DNA from: Litomosoides sigmodontis
Taxonomy: Eukaryota > Nematoda > Chromadorea > Rhabditida > Onchocercidae
Assembly: GCA_963070105.1 (NCBI GenBank)
Contig: OY718807.1
Location: forward strand, 1,927,001 to 1,991,000
DNA: 64,000 nucleotides
Reading direction: 5' to 3'
Within the stretch, counting starts at the first letter, position 1, and every line of letters begins with the position of its first letter. Below, one piece after another: positions 8,939-24,997 of this stretch. The notes under the pieces are model-generated. The model had not been told where the DNA came from. It was given only the letters and a program-made list of their open reading frames with translations, and searched no databases. The position numbers were made by a program, and so were the translations under genes.

Positions 8939-9547
8939 TCATTGACCCGTCCTTTGCACTTGCCAATCCTGCAAATAACAGAACGGATAGCATGTGCAGT
9001 GCAATTAATTATTTTATTGGGAAGAGAATAAATTCATTATCGGCAGTAATCATGACCACTTCCTTTTGAACACATCATTGAACTGCAATTTTCTTTCAGT
9101 AAACTTGAAATACTTCTATACCCTCTTAAAAAAAGAGACACATGAGGACTTTTCGATTCTTTCATTCAGCACAAAATGAAAGTACCTGCCTGCTGGCAGA
9201 GAGGACAACGATTGTTCTGCTTCACCCACAAAGCCATGCAGCAATTATGAAATGAGTGATTGCACTCACCCCATACTACAACACAATCATCTTGTTTATT
9301 TTCTGATTGGCATCGTAAGCAAGCATCTGAAAATTTTTATAAAAAAAAAGTAAAGTACAACAGTTTCGTTGAGAGTCTTCATTAAAAATCTACAGCGAAT
9401 AAATTAGCTTCACTCACCCATTAATTGTACGCGACAAATTGCGCAAATATCACATTCTACATCCCAAGTCCACGTCGCCAATGCATTCCATTTCTTGAGC
9501 ATAAATGGACGTTGTTCAATCGCTGACGCATCGTCTGACTTCTCCAT
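8939..9547 (-). CDS. RNF7: RBX2/RNF7 RING-box protein
   Basis: Minus-strand exons 9418-9547, 9190-9326 and 8939-8968 give 98 residues (human RNF7 is about 113). The product reads LKKWNALATWTWDVECDICA, then ICRVQLMDACLRC, VVVWGECNHSFHNCCM, NNRCPLCQQ and DWQVQRTGQ. All zinc-binding Cys/His of the RING-H2 box are present. It would be the RING subunit of cullin-RING E3 ligases (CUL5 type in animals), recruiting E2 and promoting neddylation. The last intron must start at GC (CAG|GCAGGT at 9189) to give the conserved QQDW junction, so it is a GC-AG intron. The start ATG lies 5 nt after an acceptor-like CTTCAG, a candidate trans-splice site, 388 bp below the end of acyl-CoA oxidase. Confidence 0.93.
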
Positions 9548-9934
9548 ATATCTGAAGGGTCAATAAAAAAATGATATTAATAAAAATCGAATTTTTAGAG
9601 CGATAACTACTTGTTCATGGTAAATGTATTCGCGCTTTGAAAAGAACCATCTCTACACTGGTTGAATGTGAAAAATTAACTGCGAATAAAAATATCTGGA
9701 CATGTCATGCACCACCGACATGCAAATTAGCAAATCGGGTGTTTGAACAGGAGTACTCTTTACTACAATAATATCGCTTAATTTCTCCATATTAAAAGGA
9801 AGTAATCTTCTAATGTGAGAGCGGAATAAAATAGAATGAGATCGGATTGAAGACCGCAACAAACAACAAACAACAAGCAGTAACACTTTATTTGAAGATA
9901 CATAACGGATCAGAGAAAAGGATAATTGGAGAAT

Positions 9935-12900
9935 TTAAATTTTTGATCGACTACTTTCCATCATTGGTCCCAAAAATTTTTCGAATGTTGACAGTACCTG
10001 CAAAACAGAACACCGAAAGGTTCCAGAACTGAAACTGTTCAAGTGTTGTAAAATGCTTTATGATTTTCTATCCATGAAAGATAATGGCTTTTCCTTCTAA
10101 TATAATCCTTATACACATTGAGACAAATCTTACGCATTAAAGATTTCATTTCAAAGTGTCGGGACTGCATATGGACATTCGTTTCATTTCATTTTCATAT
10201 TTCGTATCCGGTTGCACAGTTACGCAAATGACAAGAAACATACCTCGCTGATGGTACAGTAGCAAATCTTTTGCCTTTCAGAAGCAACAATTTTCAACTG
10301 AAACTCTGTTGCACTACAATTCCTAAGCACTTACTTCAGTTTTATTCAATTCCGAATGTTTCGCCCATTCAAGCATTGCTCCATAAACATTACCATCACG
10401 TCGACCGAGAACAGAATGAAGTTCACGATCCGAAAAATCAAATGAATCTACTATTGCTACGGCATCCGGACGTAAATTTCCCAATATTTCATAGATACCA
10501 CATTTTACGTTTTTCATTTGTTCATCCGACATATAATCAGCCTTAACAATGCTCATGTGAGTAACGGCGATATATTCTATGTGATTTCTTTACCACTGCA
10601 CGTGTTTACCTTAAAGATATGTGACCACTATTCTTCATTAATTGCAAATAAGAACTGAAAAGATTACTTATCGCTGCATCATATTTCGTGACTTACCTTC
10701 CTAAAGGAATAACAGTGACTGGAAATCGTATGCAGCGAGTAAAGTTTTCCAATCAGGTTCAATATTCGTGCGATCTCTGGTTCAGTGCACTGTGCTATTT
10801 TTGAAAAATAACTTTTTGCCATGAAACAAATAATGTGTAGCTGAAAATTATAAACATAACTTTGCGGTTGCTCCGCACAGAGCTTAGAAGACAGTGTGGT
10901 TAAATAAAATTTTGAAAACTAAATTTTGCAGGATGTTGGAAGTTTACTTCAATTAATTCAATTTTTCTGAAACCATTTAAGAGGTTTCTACGATTTCTTA
11001 AGTTTTTTATCAATTTGTACGGTGTTAGGAGTAGTCGGAAAGTTATTGTATCGCAAAATAACACAACATAAAGATAATAATGCTCACTCGGCTTGCTTGA
11101 CATAGCTCAACCGAAGCGCAGTTCCATGCTTCTTCAAGAGAAAGGTTATCTTTTTGAAGCTGTTGTAGATAATCAAATGTAAAATATATCTATAAATTTA
11201 TGGATGTGTTTTATTATAAATGTATGGAATAGTAACTGTTTTAGTCAGCATTAAACGTAAAAAATATAACATCAAAGGATAACCATTGATTATTCGGTCA
11301 TCAAGTGATAGGAATCAAAAGATTCGTTTCAACTTTTTAGAGTGATTGATAACTAAAGTGATATGAGGATGGACATCGCTGCAACTATTTTAGATCTGTT
11401 TCTCTTGAATTCCTTCCTCTACTTCCTAATCCACACGTCCAATATCACAATTTCGGCATCATTGGAAGCAGCCAACAATAGAATCACATTGTGAAATTAT
11501 AAAATCACCTGGTTTCTAGCGGCTTGTTCGAAATCCTCAATTAAGTCTTCATATTTAACTGTTTGCCACATTCGGAAATTAGATCTATATTTCCTATTGC
11601 TAAGCAGGTACTTGGCAATTTCTTCTAGATGGGCATTGCTTGATCGTATTTCTTTGACTGTTTTCATTAAAAAGCTGCAATATATCGATAGTTTGTTACT
11701 GGGATTCAAAAATTCTTAATTTTTTTTTCATAAAAGTTAAGAAAAAGGTTGAAGCTTAAACCGATGCACCGTGCAACCTGAAGAAGCATGACGATATTTT
11801 CCCCTTCGTACGTACAACCAGCAACTGCGAAGGAATAAATTTCTGGCAAACCGGATGCATGTGAATAACCATGTCCGCCACATGCTAATCGACATTGTTC
11901 TATGCCCTGCAACAATTCCCAAATACATAAATCTTCTAAGAATGGCACTGTCTCAGCAGTGCTTAGCTACTTCTTTGAAATTTTATAAAGAAATATAGCG
12001 TAATCCGAAGAAAAAGCTACAAACTTTTGCAACCTCCCATGTAACGACAGATTTGAAACCTGAGGAGAGAATGTGTAATTCTTGCACCAATTCAGTAATA
12101 CCATCCGAAAGTTGCTTAGTGACCTTAAATTCTTGAATTTAAACTATGACCTGAAAAATCCTACACATTAGTTTAAAAAACTCATAAATGAAATGGTGAT
12201 TGTAAATATCGCTAATGATTTATGGAATGATAAAAAAAAAACGTTTCCTGTATCTTGCGAAATATTGTTCAAAAGAAGCCAAAAAATACCCTCATATATA
12301 AATCTTTTACTTCCGTAGCGGCAAACAAGAATACAAAAGATTGCGCAAGGTAAGGAAGAATGCGATACTGCTGAGTTCGATAATCAAGTATTTGGACTTC
12401 TTTCGAACTGAAAGTTTCCCATTCTTCAAAAGCTGAACAAATACGAATGTATTCAGTAACACATCAAATCGTAAATCTGATAACCATATTGAACAAAGTA
12501 TATGATAGCAAAAGATTCCTAAAATTTGCGCGCATAAAATAAATTGTTAGCACATAGCATAGAATATCAAATCATACACAACAAAAGACTTGCCCGGGTT
12601 TCCATTCTCCTTGCCTTCTAATGGCTGAATAACGTATAGCTATTGTAACTGCGGCAGCCAATTGCATAGCCTGATCTCGTACCATAATTGATCGTACAAA
12701 CACCATTGTACCGTAACGCAGTTTGGAATGTTTCGGAGCAATGTATTCACCATTTGATAGGACCTAACTAATGCAAAAAAAACTCAGAAACTTCAAGAAA
12801 TAATTAAACAAGCACTTATATAAATAGGAAAAAATTTACTTTTGAATAACGCATGAACATATTTTTACGTGGAATGCGATAATTATTAAATATAAGAAAA

Positions 12901-14383
12901 CCATTGTCAATACCAGGGATGCCCATTTTAGGACCAATATCTCCAATTGTAATGCCTGAATTAAGCATTTATAAGATTTAGGCAGAGAACAAGCAACAAA
13001 CATGACTGCGCTTCATGAAATTTCGGTCTACACTTCCTCACCAATTTATATTCATTCATAAACCCGCAACATGTGCGCAATTGACAAACCTCTTACATAT
13101 AGGATAAATACTCTTAAAAACCGCTATCTGAAAAAACAATGATTTATTCTCTGTTCTTTCATTACCATTCTGTAATAAAAATTTAATTACCAGGTAAAGG
13201 CATGTGAGTGTCTAGGTCTCTAAGTTGAGCAATGAACATATGTAAGCCCTTATTGCTTCCGTCAATAATAAGTTGCGCAGGAATTATGGCATAATTTGAT
13301 GACTTTCCAAGACCACCAGACCACCATTTTGTTGCCGAAACCGATGGTGTATGCAACACAAATTCCTCTGTTTCCCGATCATACGTTGCTGTTGTTTCCA
13401 ATCTCGAAATATTGGTACCTTGAAAACAACAGTTACAGTTAAATTTATCATAACATAATTTCTACTAAAAAAATTTTACAAATTAGATTCAACATCAAAT
13501 TTGTTGAAAAAAAAATAAAATCTGTTGTGGTGTTCAAAAGACAAGACTTTCCATTCTAAACCAAAACTTTTTTATGCATTAGATTAAAAAACGTATAAAA
13601 CAAAATTATAAACCGTGTCCAAGTTCAGTCTGTGCATAAGTCCCAATGATGCCTCGAGTAACAGCCAACGGAAGCCAATAGTCTAACTGATCATCATCCG
13701 CTTGTCCTTGAATAGTTGGTATGAACATCCCGTAATGCAACGACATTGCATGGAAATCACGACCCATTACCAGACTATAATTATCCAACTAATTATCCAT
13801 TATCCAATTAATCTAATTGGAAGATAATCAAGATTCAGCAAATAATTTACTATCGGATAAAAAATATAAACTATACCTTTGGAAAAAGAGTCCTTCTTCG
13901 AATATATCCGATTGATCAATAAACGCTATTTTATTGGTCATTGCTACGATCTGAGCAGAGTAATAATGCCATTACTATTAGATTTATTTAAAAACAAAGT
14001 GCAAGAAAATCTATGCACTCAAGCTCTATCACCTGACCAATATTTCGAATAAACTTCCAAAATGTTTAAACAATTCTTTTTCAAAATTTGAACAGTTCCT
14101 TTCCAGGAAAAATAGCTAAACACTGTGGTGGAAGCAAATTAAAAAAAAAAAAAACCTTTCGCGCATTATTCTCAACTCGTTCCTCACGGCTCATAAACTC
14201 AGGTGGTATAGGATCTTGAAAATCTTCCTGAGACTCTACAAACTTCAATATTTCATGTCTTCTACGGAGCTTGTCTTCGCCACCATAAATGAATGCGGCC
14301 ATCTTGCCAACAGAAAAAGATGCCCCTCGTCGTTCTTTGGTAATATCTTCATTGTCACCTGGTTCAATTAAATTGTGTCGCAT
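9935..14383 (-). CDS. acox: Peroxisomal acyl-CoA oxidase
   Basis: Fourteen minus-strand exons join in frame: 14156-14383, 13877-13950, 13614-13774, 13191-13418, 12840-12955, 12594-12763, 12311-12407, 12025-12123, 11770-11906, 11509-11674, 11088-11159, 10697-10840, 10335-10541 and 9935-9997. They give 653 residues, the usual family length. Landmarks are the FAD/acyl-CoA region [13 protein letters not shown], then [13 protein letters not shown], and the catalytic-glutamate region [15 protein letters not shown]. The C-terminal part reads [20 protein letters not shown]. The enzyme oxidises acyl-CoA to trans-2-enoyl-CoA with release of H2O2, the first step of peroxisomal beta-oxidation. In Caenorhabditis the family also shortens ascaroside side chains; that role is not shown here. 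The C-terminus ...RSKI is a weak PTS1-like signal. Intron 6 uses a GC donor (GG|GCAAGT at 12593). Confidence 0.95.
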
Positions 14384-15523
14384 TTTCAGGACGCTAACAA
14401 TTTGTTTCCTTCAACATATCTGAATAATTTATCACTGATTATTAAATTCTTTCAAACAACTTCATAAAGAAACGCATAAGTTGTTATAAATGTTATCACT
14501 GCTTTGAAATCAATTTCAGAACTAAAAACTTTCATAGAAACCGACTAGATTAAGATGATACACTATCAAAATAATTCCTAATAATATCCTACCTAAGATT
14601 TTCCTATTATCCTCAAAAAGTAAAATAGATCACTTACACAACATAATTTGACTTTGAATTCATTGGCAAATAGAAATGAAAAAAAAAAAAAACGAAAATA
14701 AGGACGTCAATAAGCGCTGTCACTTATTAATTTCAATGGGAAAAAAGTACACATATACGTATTTATATATATACATCTACAACGATTAACTGACACAACA
14801 CTGTTCCACCGTTGCTGATTGCATTCAAGTCAACGTGCGACCCAACCTTAACCATCATACGACACCAGTACCACCAACAACAACTAACCACGCATTCGCA
14901 TTAATCAAGGCCATTCTTGCCAAATACACACATCTTCCATTTCCTCATTCCTTCACATCTTACACTAATTCTCACTATGCTTCCTTCATCATTATGATCT
15001 ATTGATTTAAAAAAAAAAAAAAAAACAAAACCAAATGAACCTTAGGAAATTCGATAGCACTTCCTTTTCCTTACCACATGAATAGATAGGCACAACGATT
15101 CAATTTGTACACATTAAAAATTTTGATATTTGAATGAAAAAAAGTTATTCATTTCATAACAGCATATGCGTGCCTGCGTGTTCACATTCATCTAAACACG
15201 ACACCTATTTAAATAAGTTAGACACGAAGAGTATATTTAGAGTTTCTTCTTCGGCATTTATATTTGTCCATGGACAGAATTATGTTTGTATCCGTAGAAA
15301 CTATTTCTCACCCTACATCTTATTTAGATTGTTGTGCGTTGTTATGTTTGTTTTAAAACCTCTTCTTATAAATCATATGCATCTAACAATCAAAAAACGA
15401 CTATTCTCCCATTTTCATACTTTTTTGTTTCGAGTCTAAGTAATGGAACTTCGTACACTCTACTTATCAAACATGAGATATTAAAAAAAAGTTTATAGCA
15501 GAGTAATCCAACAATGAAATTTA
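14384..15523. other. Intergenic between ACOX and MTERF3
   Basis: About 1.1 kb of AT-rich sequence with A-runs (14681, 15009). An open frame at 15134-15439 (+) has no recognisable protein features and no convincing splice or start context, so I do not call it a gene. Confidence 0.5.
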
Positions 15524-18223
15524 TTAATAATTTTTCAGAAAAATGTTATATACATTCAAATATGTATGTGCCACATTAAGAGCAAATTTTTGATCGGATG
15601 GTTGTAACAAAGAACTAGGATGCACGTAATTCGGTGAACCTTCGTCGTAATCAGCTTTATTCAGCCGTACCAAAAACTCATGTCGTCTACGGATTGCTGC
15701 AATGGAAAATCTTAAACACAGTGGCCATTCAGACATCTGCTCGTTTGATAGATGTACAGTGTAACGAAGATAATTGTATGTCGCACGTACAGCATTCGGC
15801 TCTAAAACATTAATTGAAACTAACAAATCAATACTTCCAAAACTTCTTACTATAGTGAAACATCAATACATCACTCATTGATATCAGTAATATCACCGTC
15901 ATAATGAGACGAATAAATCACACATTTACAGTAGATGTTCTGTGCATCCACTGCAAAATGTGTGATTTATGTGTGATATATTGTCTGGCATTTACTAATA
16001 AAATATTACATCAGTGTTTAATAAAATTAAAAATTCATTAAAAAACAACCTACTTACCCATCATGAACACTCTCGGGTCTTTCAGCAAAATTGCCTTAAC
16101 TTGTTCTTTTGTAAATTCCAGCTCCTCGTTTAACATAGTAACAAGTCGCTGCAAAAAATACATATTATCTCCATTAGCAAGAGCGCTCTTAATCTTTTTT
16201 TTATGTTAAAGTGAACCAAAATTTCTAAAATGTTGGATCAGGATAATTCCAGTACAAACTGCCCACGTGCTTACTTCAAGTGATCCAATACCGTACATAA
16301 TAACTCTTGGTTCGGTAACTATCAGTTGACGCATTTCATCGCCTGTCAGCTCAAAGGTCTTTTGAATCCATCCCAAGCGTGCATCCGTTGTTTTGACATC
16401 TGTATTTAACCAAAACCTGACATAAAATACATTGATGAAAATGGATACACATGAAAACTTTAAAAACGCAACAAAAAATTCTTTATTCATTTACTGGCAC
16501 AACAACCTGCAACAAATTATGTTTTGTGATTTTAATAAAAGGACCAACCTATTGTTTTTCACGATTTTCAGGATTTTTGCTTTAGTTAACCGCTTTGTAT
16601 AAAGGTAATTTAATCGCACCTAGAATTACATAAGACATAATACATTTATTATTAAGAGTCAATTTTTTTTATAAAAATGAAGACTTTCAAATTTTCGATG
16701 AGGAAAAACAATTGTTGACCTGCATGCTCTCCAAATCTTGTAGTAAGAAATATGGATTTCGCGTTAAATATGAGCCAACATCTGTTATGGGCATACCAAC
16801 TTGATGAAGCAACCAAACAAGTTTTGGTCGTACATCATTTTCCCAGTCTAATTTTATCAGCTTACGGCCAATATGCTCCATTGAATCCACCTATAAAACG
16901 GTTATTTATAACTAGTTATAAAGCCGCCAGACCAATGTACATATTTTATACTTTGACAACTGTAGAAGTCTATTCGAAATTTCCGACTAACAGTGCTTCA
17001 AAAAATTTAACTGGTGAGAGCAAACCTCAAACAAATTCATGCCCAATTCGACAAGTATTTGCAATACCGGTAAGTGATTCACGTAATGAGCAATAGACCA
17101 TGAATGTGTGGGAGGTAACAATGACGGATTTGTGGTTGGATCAAACGGAAATGGATTGTTTCTAAACAAGTTAGAACTTGTAAAATAAAGAAATTTTGCA
17201 TGTGAACAAGGAATTTTTAAATCGAAGGAAATCAACAAACATATTTTTTAGCATAATTGAATTCAATGATCATGCATGACACTACGGGGTTCTAAAAACA
17301 TAAGGTTACCTGCATCAACCGTGGCAAATAATTTAACTAACTCCGTGAATTACTGTTGCAGAGGAGAGAATAACAAGAATGACACTTTCTAACAGAATAA
17401 CAGCTTCTATACCGTCAATTTTCGTTATTTAAAAAAAAAAAAAGAACCTTGACGGCGGCTGCATAAAGTTTGATTTATCCAGTTCTCCCTCTGAATATAC
17501 AATGGGACGAAATCGGTTGACTTCCACTTTTTGTTTTTTCCGTCGTGCTGGGGAAGAATTTTGCATTGCTAACTGTAACGGAATTTTTCGCACTTTAAAT
17601 TACGCCACACCAGAACATATGCGAAAAAACAGCACCCACTTCCAATTCGCTATCATCTTAAGACAGCTTTATCTCCTCTGACTCCACTATCTCATATTTT
17701 GGAGGTAATAGATGACCTTTTCAGCTTTAGTCGAATAACCTACATATTTATCGACGACATTTCTCTGTTTCGATGCCAAATCGAACTTCTCATCAAATGT
17801 TTCCAACGCAAAATCCCTGGCCGAAGCATTCCGCTTCTCAATCTGCAACAAATTAATAGAATATGTTGAGCTTGATTAGAGTAGTTTACATTCTCTTTGT
17901 TCACCCCTCAACTTATTTTTCGCATTAAACAATTTCGTCTTCGATTGCTCCACATCTGTAGTAAAACAATAAGCTTCTTAGAATGATTGTTGAAGCTATT
18001 GAAATACCAATTACATTAATATTATTTACATCACTCATACGCTTGAAGAAATTGACGAATTATATCAATATCAACACATTAATGCCAAATAAAAGCGATA
18101 TACCTCACTCCATTTATCATTGACTTCTACCGCCTGCTGTGTATCACTGTTGGCGAACTTTCGAAAGCAAAATGCACCCACAGCATTTCTCTGAAGGCCT
18201 TGACAACTACGTGTAAAAATCAT
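15524..18223 (-). CDS. MTERF3: MTERF3-like mitochondrial transcription termination factor
   Basis: Nine minus-strand exons join in frame: 18104-18223, 17744-17842, 17448-17572, 17026-17161, 16720-16890, 16549-16619, 16275-16416, 16058-16148 and 15524-15801. They give 410 residues (human MTERF3 is 417). The N-terminus MIFTRSCQGLQRNAVGAF is Arg-rich and lacks acids, as in a mitochondrial presequence. The C-terminal two thirds are mTERF helical repeats with the family pattern, for example IGRKLIKLDWENDVRPKLVW, YLTRNPYFLLQDLE, LIVTEPRVIMYGIGSLE and ILLKDPRVFMM. It ends in the conserved RRRHEFLVRLNKADYDEGSP and NYVHPSSLL block. MTERF3 binds mitochondrial DNA or rRNA and affects mitochondrial transcription and ribosome assembly. 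TOMM22 lies 705 bp upstream on the same strand. Confidence 0.92.
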
Positions 18224-18928
18224 GCACCAAGAAAGTTTTTTCCCAAACAGATCGCCTAAAAATTCAGCATGTTCATGTGCACAAATATCGCTTGAATTTG
18301 TATGGTAGCATTTATTCATTCACATAATGTGTTTCACACAGCTAAATGTAAAGTCTGAAGATTTAAAGTGTAGAATACTTCCTACGCTGACAATTTGTTC
18401 GTGGCTTGATATTTTATTCGTGGTGTCATTTCACCACAACTGCACAAGCGAGAAGTACGAATAGCACTTTAATGTTTTATTTCAACGAAATAATGCACAA
18501 AATTAAGTTCGTAGATCGAATAATACTAATTAATTAAATCCAACCTTACTCTCATGCATTATTATTATAGTTAAACCAATTTAAAAATCGAGGACAATGA
18601 TATTTTAATTTGAAGAAAGTAATGTGAGAATCATCAAAATACCACCGACAGTCAAAAGCTTATTTGCTCAAAGTTATTCTAGCTGCAGGGTAAAGTTTTA
18701 ATCATTGATGAAGGTACTTATAATGCACCAAAACACAACTTGGTGTTTCTTAATTTTCAGAGTACATTAAGACTTATAAAGGCTAAATCTCCTGATATCT
18801 CAAACAAACATAAAAGAAACTACACAACCAAGTCTCGATAACGGCTCATACCTAAATAATTGATGAATGCACAACAAAGCACGACATAAATTACAAGTAA
18901 AAATTAAGTCATTGAAACTTGAAAAACA
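18224..18928. other. Intergenic between TOMM22 and MTERF3
   Basis: About 700 bp with no exon seen. It holds the TOMM22 3' end and either an MTERF3 promoter or, if the pair is an operon, the intercistronic region. Confidence 0.45.
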
Positions 18929-19713
18929 CTATTGCTTCGCTGCACTTACAGCAGCACTTGGGCCCAGCAACATTTGCCTCTGCTGAGCTACCTGAAATAA
19001 ATTATGGAGATCAATGCCTGTGGAATTAGTTATGCACTGATAGTAATACGAATAAATACAATAAACACTATATACATGAGTACATGAGTGATTCAATAAA
19101 GTAATCCGCTAAGTCTACCAACTTGAATGGACACCATTGTACTTTTAACAACAAGTAGATTAATTACGCTAGATTCTTGCCGATTAATTGGTCGAAAGAA
19201 TGCACGTTAGTACCATTCAAATTAAACAGCTCTATCGACAAAAACATGCATTTCTGAAAAACAAACCTGACTTTTTTCGTACTCAGACCTCTCTTTCTCG
19301 ATTACATATGGCAAGACTAAAATCATCATCGACGATGATACAATCCAAAGTGCAGATTTCATAAAAGAAAACTGAAATAAAAAAAAACGCATTCAAAGTT
19401 GAATTGTACTACATATTTGCCACCCCAATAAGTACGCATTATCTACGCCATAGATAACAGCAAAACATTTCCCGGCAGGAAATATCGAAAGAAATATATA
19501 CGCGCTCCATGAATATCACCCAAACGTATGAAAAAAACCGTTTACCGCATGTTTGGCTGCCCACATCGACCAATCAACAGATGATTCCAACTTGCATCTG
19601 AATACATCCGGAAACATCTCACGAAGACCCCAAAGTCTTTCAGCGATTGTTTCTTCCAACTCGTCATCAGGAATTTGGTCCCATTCATCACCACCAATTT
19701 TACCAACCTCCAT
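18929..19713 (-). CDS. TOMM22: TOMM22 mitochondrial import receptor subunit
   Basis: Exons 19546-19713, 19267-19371 and 18929-18991 give 111 residues. The acidic N-terminus (DEWDQIPDDELEETIAERLW) and the GLREMFPDVF motif match the cytosolic receptor domain of Tom22. The single membrane span is SALWIVSSSMMILVLPYVIE, and the C-terminus VAQQRQMLLGPSAA matches the intermembrane-space tail. It is the central receptor and organiser of the TOM complex in the outer membrane. An in-frame ATG ten codons upstream (19743) would add MLLRRKKNRK; I chose 19713 because family members start close to the acidic region, but either is possible. Confidence 0.92.
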
Positions 19714-20619
19714 CTTCCTGTTCTTTTTTCTTCGTAACAGCAATTAATGAAATTTTCGTTTGCCTGATTAAATAAGACTTAACTTTCTGTAGCTCTTAAA
19801 TCTATGTATTGTGATATAACATGCGAAGAAAAAGTTGCACAACTAATGAAACTCTTGTGACGTTTGCACGAAGTGCTCGAGCACCGCAATCAAAGAGGAC
19901 TTAAAACGACATTAGAATAAGAATAGAAAATATAAAAGAGCAAAAAATTTGGACAAATTATGAGCATGACCTAAAAATATGAAACTTCCTATAAGCATAA
20001 TTTCAAAAAAACAAAGTAATTTTGTTAAAATTTAAAAATACCACGGCAACATGGTGCTTAAAAGCATAGGTATCAAAATTAAATGACCAATTAATGATGA
20101 ACTTGGCTTATACTTTATTTAATCAACAATGTCAAACAAGACAAAACGAGATTGGAGATCAAAAAATACAACATTATAAGAAAGTTGAAAAATACACGAT
20201 GCCCGACCTCGCACAAATTTTTGAAAAGTACAAGATGTTCATATTAAACAAACAAATATTTAACTATTTCAAACTAAGCATTCTACAGGAGTTTCAAATT
20301 TTCAAACACATAATGAATTATTACTGATCTTAACAAAATAAACCACTGAAAAAACGCTTCATTTTTATCTTAACTACTCAACCCATCTTCTTCTAGCATA
20401 ATCTCAACCGTGGAGGAGATAACTTGCAACAATTTAGAAACATAACAAGATTATCGTTCGTTCCAAAACTGATCCTTCCAGTCAAATAATGCGAAAAATC
20501 TACGTTAGAACTTTCGCAATATCAAAAAAGAAAACATAGAAAACATATCTGAAGAACAAATAGTAGAAAACTATAATTAACATTACAACATCAATTTCTT
20601 TCTGAACACAAAACTTCAC
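19714..20619. other. Intergenic between RUVBL1 and TOMM22
   Basis: About 900 bp. A + strand open frame at 20094-20327 is Lys/Gln/Ile-rich with no family match that I recognise, and I treat it as chance. Confidence 0.45.
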
Positions 20620-23694
<3,075 letters not shown>

Positions 23695-24997
23695 CTAAAT
23701 GAGCATATTTGGCTTAATACTGACATCAGTAGGGTAACGACATGCTCATCAAAGTCACGCGTCATATATAATAAAAGTTGACATCGACAATTTAAATAGT
23801 GAAAAATTTCCTCCGTATGGATACTTTAAATCGTGTCTCAACCGACGCCGGTTAATGAGTCATTTTCTTAAAACCTATCGCGTAAACAATCGTCACGCGT
23901 ATAAACAAATCCAACGCATACGCACAATACCCACGGAGCACCCACACTGCATTAAAACACTCCTGTGACAATTGTGTGCGTCATTTGGTAGGCTGCAGTG
24001 AAATTAGCATCCCACGGCATTAAATATGGTATCGTAATGAATCCCACTTGGATGGGATTGTTGTTGAGACTTCAGGGGTGGTTTTCGAGAACTGGGAGCA
24101 CGGGTTCAGTCATTTATCATACATATCCAATTGTTTCTGATATATCACGTATTAAATTACATAGCAATGGTCATTTCACATCACTATCACAGTGCGATAT
24201 ATGAAGTATTGGTCTAACCAGTCTGGAATATCTTTATTAACGAAATTTCGTGAGCAGAGATCAATTCATTTCTGAAATAAGAGAACTTCATATCTGACTT
24301 TATCACAGAGTCGAATTGTCACAACCACAACATTTTAACTTGATTCTCAAATAATTTAAAATCTAATTGATTTAAAATATAAATCTAATTTAAAATTAGT
24401 ATCAACTGGAAGCTAACTTCGTTTTTTCATGATATGAATCAATGGAATGATCTGATACTAATCTCACATCGTTGCAATTATTCACTACCTACAAGTACAC
24501 ACAAGCAGAACGAAAAACCTACGACAGCACTGCACGGTGTAGTTTAAAAAAAATTCAGAAACCTTTCTAACAGATTCCCTTAAAACTACACCTAATGTTA
24601 ACATAAAAAATAATGTAAGGATGAAATAAATAAAGGACATTAATTTCCTTTATTTATTTCATGTTTGTGTAGGAATTATAATAGAATGCAATACTGCACG
24701 GAAATTGATATAGTAAAATGAATGGTTTGAAAAAAAGAAAGCATTGTTTGATCCACAATCTATGCCTATTAAGAGAGCCGTGCTAGTTCGTAACCTAAAG
24801 TAAATCATGCGTGAAATAAAATTAAACGTAGTCGTCTTCAAACACTACGCATTTTTTATGCCATACAGGATCTAATTTTTAACACTAAAATGTTCTAGAA
24901 TTTCCAAAAGAGATACTACTTGTAACATAGGTGTTATAAGCTTCGATAATCAGCATGAATAAAGCAAATGGTTAACTAAAATGTTGTATAATAAATA
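23695..24997. other. Intergenic, SLC10 3' side and RUVBL1 5' side
   Basis: About 1.3 kb with no exon found. It includes the perfect hairpin at 24621-24662, listed separately. A small + open frame at 23998-24204 has no supporting features. Confidence 0.5.
24621..24662. repeat. Perfect 17-bp inverted repeat, 8-nt loop
   Basis: ATGAAATAAATAAAGGA and its exact complement flank CATTAATT. It lies about 340 bp beyond the SLC10 stop codon on the transcribed side, so it could be a 3'-end structure. No miRNA precursor evidence. Confidence 0.7.
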
